NCBI RefSeq assembly: GCF_002803065.1 | Contig: NZ_NNBL01000004.1 | Location: forward strand, 67,831 to 131,830 | Reading direction: 5' to 3' | From: Streptomyces sp. CB01635 | Lineage (GTDB): Bacteria; Actinomycetota; Actinomycetes; Streptomycetales; Streptomycetaceae | Length of the DNA: 64,000 nt | In this document: in pieces, positions 61,506 to 64,000 of the stretch | How positions within the stretch are numbered: position 1 is the stretch's first letter | Layout: each line of letters opens with the position of its first letter | Made by a program: the position numbers and the translations under genes | Notes under the pieces: model-generated | The model's input: only the letters and a program-made list of their open reading frames with translations | What the model was told of the DNA's origin: nothing | Database searches by the model: none

Positions 61506-64000
61506 CGGGAAGCCTCCATGAACAGGGCGGACTCGGCGTCGACGTCGCGCAGGCTCCACAGGGTGCGCCACGCCTCGCGGTCCTCGGTCTCGTCGTCGTA
61601 CGGCTTCAGGAGCGAAGGGATGCGGCTGCCCGGGACGGGCTCGAAGAACAGGCCGCCATGGATCTCGGCCTCGGCGCACCACCGGTCCACGATCTTGTCG
61701 AACTCGCGTGCGGTGACGGCTACTTCGCTGTAGGCGACCTTGGCCACACGGGTGAGCAGCAAGTCCCTGATCTCTCCCCTGAGGCGGTGTTCGTAGTCGG
61801 CGACCCGGCCGGCACCCTCGTTGGCTCGGGCGGCCGGGACGAGGATGCGGGCCAGCGCGACGACGACCGCGTGCAGCCCACGCTCCCGGGAGCGTGCTGA
61901 GAACGGGGTGACCGAGGTGGACTCGACCTCGCGGTAGAGCGCGGAGTGGAAGCGCTGGAAGTTCTCGTAGTGGGAACGGTCGCGGGAGCGCGCCGAGTTC
62001 AGCATCACGGCGACGAGCCCGGGGTGCGCGCGGCCGACACGGCTCGTGGCCTGGATGTACTCGGCCGTGGTCTGCGGCTGACCCATGACGGCCATGAGAC
62101 CGAGGCGGTCCACGTCGACACCGACGGCGATCATGTTGGTGGCGAGGAGGACGTCCACGGTGTCCTCGTCGGGCAGTTTCTTCTCGATGCCCTTGAGTCG
62201 GGCCGGGATCTCGCTCGCGTCGATCCGGCTCGTCAGCTCCGAGTAGTTCGCCACGGACCGGACGTCGACGCCTTCGCGCGCGGCGAGCAGTTCCAGGTAG
62301 GCCACGACGTCGTCGTGGACCTGGAGCTCCGCGGCGGACAGCAACCGCAGGCTGTTGAAGTAGCCGACGAGGCTGATGTACGCGTCGCGCACCTCGTCCT
62401 CGGTCCGTGCGTTCTTCGCCCGGTGCAGCAGCGTGGCGTACGTACGGATGAGCAGGGTCGACTGGCTGGTGCCAGGGGCGAACAGACCCACGTACCGGCG
62501 GCTGGCCTTGTCCTCGCGCGGAGTCTCGACGGCGAACCAGGAGTCGCGGGCGTCCAGACCGGCCGGCGGGAACTGGCGGACCTCCCGGTCGAAGAGGTTG
62601 GTGCCCTGATCCTGTGCCCGTCGGATCGTCGCCGTGGAAGCGATCACCTTGGGGCGGCCCGCCCAGGGGCGATCGGGATCGGTGGGGAGCGAGGCGAGGG
62701 CGTCGACCGCCGTCTCGTACAGGCCCGTGAGAGTGCCCAGTGGGCCGGAGATCAGGTGGAGTTCGTCCTGGACGATGAGCTCCGGGGGCGGAGTCGCGTC
62801 GTCCCGGTCACGGTTGAAGAGCGCGGCTGTGGCCGGCCGCCACGGCATGGACGCGAACTTGTCCACGGTGGCGATCACCAGCGTCGGGCGTGCCGCGTAC
62901 ACGGCCTCGTCGACCATGTGCACCGGCAGCCCGTCCGCGAAGTCGCAACCCGTGCCCGGGCAGCGTACGAACATCCGTCGGGCCTCCAGGTCCGCGTCGT
63001 AGTTCCGCGCGTCGAGGCGGGTGCCGCACCACGGGCAGGCGTGCAGCTGGACCGGGTTCTCCTTGGCGAGACGCTTGTCCAGGTCGGCACGGAGCTCCGC
63101 GAGCTTCTTGTCGGCGCTGTCGAGAGTGTTGGGCGTCGCCGACTTACCGACCCACATCCCCAGGGAGAACTCCTCGTCGCCCAGCGTCGACGGGTCGGCG
63201 CGCCGCATCCGCTCCATGGCGCACAGCAGGATCGCGGCACGCTCGAACTGCTGGAGCGTGAGCAGGCGCAACGTGTAGCGCATCAGGACCGTGACACCGC
63301 CGCCGTCCGCGCCGAGGCGAATACGACGGAGGAAGGAGGTGAGCGCGATCAGGCCGAGGTACGCCTCGGTCTTGCCACCGCCGGTGGGGAACCACAAGAG
63401 GTCCGAGAAACCGCGGTCGGTGTGGTCCTGGTCGTCGAGACCTGCCAGACACAGCAGCATGAACGCGATCTGGAAGGGCCGCCAGTGCCCCGCCTCGGGC
63501 TTCGGGGCCCCCTGCCGGCCACCCTTCACCCAGGCGCTGCGCGCCCGCTGCTCGGCCATGGCCCGATTGGCGAGCCGGAACGCCTGCATCAGGTCCGGCT
63601 CCGTGCCGAGCAGGTCGATGCCCTCGCGGATCCTGGCCAGGGCCTCGCGGCAGTCGCTGACTCGTTCCTGCGCGGGCCCGTGGTGTGCCTCGTCCTTGAA
63701 CGTGGCGGCCTCGAACTCCTTGGCCTTGATCCAGTGCTCGTAGCCGTCGGAGAGCGCCCGCAGGGCGGCGAGGACCTCGGCGTCCGGGCGCTCGGCCAGG
63801 CCGACCATGGACAGAGCGGAGGTGTCGATCTCCGGGTTGGAGTCGGTCAGCAGCACCTCGACCGAGGGCACGAACGAACTGCGTACCTCGGGGACCGCGG
63901 CCTCCCGGGACTCGCTGATCCCGACCGGCGAAGGGGTCCAGTCCCATTCGGCGGCGCAGCCGTGACCGACCGCGAAGGTTGGGGCGTGGCGGTGCAGCAG
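61502..64000 (-). CDS. drmA: DISARM-type helicase DrmA, 5' end outside window
   Basis: At least 832 residues are seen; the frame is open to the right edge, and the residues read there (FAVGHGCAAEWDW) belong to the DrmA N-terminal region, so the GTG at 63871 is internal. Helicase motifs are FPTGGGKTEAYLG (I), IVQDELHLISGPLGT (II), VIASTATIRRA (III), LLATNMIAVGVDVDRLGLM (V) and QATSRVGRAHPGLVAV (VI). A zinc motif CPWCGTRLDAR...RCPGTGCDF is inserted between motifs I and II. With DrmB it should form the DISARM core. Neighbouring methyltransferase genes, if present, lie outside the window. Confidence 0.87.
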   Translation of the reverse strand: MLHRHAPTFAVGHGCAAEWDWTPSPVGISESREAAVPEVRSSFVPSVEVLLTDSNPEIDTSALSMVGLAERPDAEVLAALRALSDGYEHWIKAKEFEAATFKDEAHHGPAQERVSDCREALARIREGIDLLGTEPDLMQAFRLANRAMAEQRARSAWVKGGRQGAPKPEAGHWRPFQIAFMLLCLAGLDDQDHTDRGFSDLLWFPTGGGKTEAYLGLIALTSFLRRIRLGADGGGVTVLMRYTLRLLTLQQFERAAILLCAMERMRRADPSTLGDEEFSLGMWVGKSATPNTLDSADKKLAELRADLDKRLAKENPVQLHACPWCGTRLDARNYDADLEARRMFVRCPGTGCDFADGLPVHMVDEAVYAARPTLVIATVDKFASMPWRPATAALFNRDRDDATPPPELIVQDELHLISGPLGTLTGLYETAVDALASLPTDPDRPWAGRPKVIASTATIRRAQDQGTNLFDREVRQFPPAGLDARDSWFAVETPREDKASRRYVGLFAPGTSQSTLLIRTYATLLHRAKNARTEDEVRDAYISLVGYFNSLRLLSAAELQVHDDVVAYLELLAAREGVDVRSVANYSELTSRIDASEIPARLKGIEKKLPDEDTVDVLLATNMIAVGVDVDRLGLMAVMGQPQTTAEYIQATSRVGRAHPGLVAVMLNSARSRDRSHYENFQRFHSALYREVESTSVTPFSARSRERGLHAVVVALARILVPAARANEGAGRVADYEHRLRGEIRDLLLTRVAKVAYSEVAVTAREFDKIVDRWCAEAEIHGGLFFEPVPGSRIPSLLKPYDDETEDREAWRTLWSLRDVDAESALFMEASR

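Noticed and set aside
59640..64000. Complete DISARM system
   Set aside because: Only drmA (partial) and drmB are visible; methyltransferase, drmD/drmE and drmC are not in the window, so completeness cannot be claimed.

Overview
The window is high-GC actinobacterial DNA and almost certainly a Streptomyces chromosome. Indicators are a sporulation-specific SsgA-like protein, a DasR-type GlcNAc phosphotransferase set, a WhiJ-type XRE/DUF397 pair, RDD proteins with a DUF2510 lead-in, and many genes whose start codon sits 6-7 bases after a TAnnnT -10 box, as in leaderless transcripts. No rRNA, insertion sequence or CRISPR array was seen. One tRNA (Leu, anticodon TAG) is present.

Layout, left to right. 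1-3.9 kb: a 5'-truncated SF2 helicase, an IclR regulator, a tandem repeat and a secreted Lon-like (S16) protein. 3.9-7.7 kb: a four-gene glycine-betaine/choline ABC importer operon on the minus strand. 7.8-10.8 kb: an AsnC regulator divergent from 4-hydroxyphenylpyruvate dioxygenase, then a three-subunit cobalt-type nitrile hydratase whose beta chain is split into two genes. 10.9-20.8 kb: a TPR membrane protein, a GlcD-like flavoprotein, ssgG, two RDD membrane proteins and a secreted M6 metalloprotease. 20.9-27.9 kb: NAD salvage (pncA, pncB), clpS-DUF2017, an amino-acid permease, and the CysO-type cysteine route (mec, a short leader peptide with cysteine codons, cysO, cysM). 28-34.7 kb: a membrane-anchored PemK-like protein, an MBL hydrolase, nagE2, nagE1 and nagF with dre operators, rph, a lipoprotein and rdgB. 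34.7-38.8 kb: tRNA-Leu beside a decayed HNH gene, ProP-like transporter, bcp, DUF3618, an orphan GroES-like protein, and a guanidine-III riboswitch in front of a guanidinium exporter. 38.8-51.4 kb: class A PBP, an ABC-2 exporter operon, DUF1707 protein, SGNH hydrolase, DUF445, an MFS/GlxA-type regulator pair and small proteins.

The right 12.5 kb is accessory. From 51.6 to 55.9 kb is a polymorphic toxin locus: two WXG100-type proteins, a 568-residue toxin with an RNase A-like C-terminal domain that carries a full H/R/T-x-Y catalytic set, a candidate immunity gene of lower GC, an orphan second RNase A-like tip that has lost those residues, and a CdiI-type immunity gene. After small accessory genes and a WhiJ-type XRE/DUF397 pair with a decayed HATPase partner, the window ends in DISARM-type genes: drmB and the 3' part of drmA. 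No drmC lies next to drmB, and the methyltransferase and other partners, if any, would be to the right of the window.

Small regulatory features of most interest are the cysteine leader peptide at 26420, the CysO C-terminus masked as GGMA next to its JAMM protease, the guanidine-III aptamer at 38385, and the paired dre sites before nagE2. Family assignments were made by eye from protein motifs and from memory of known families; no database search was run.
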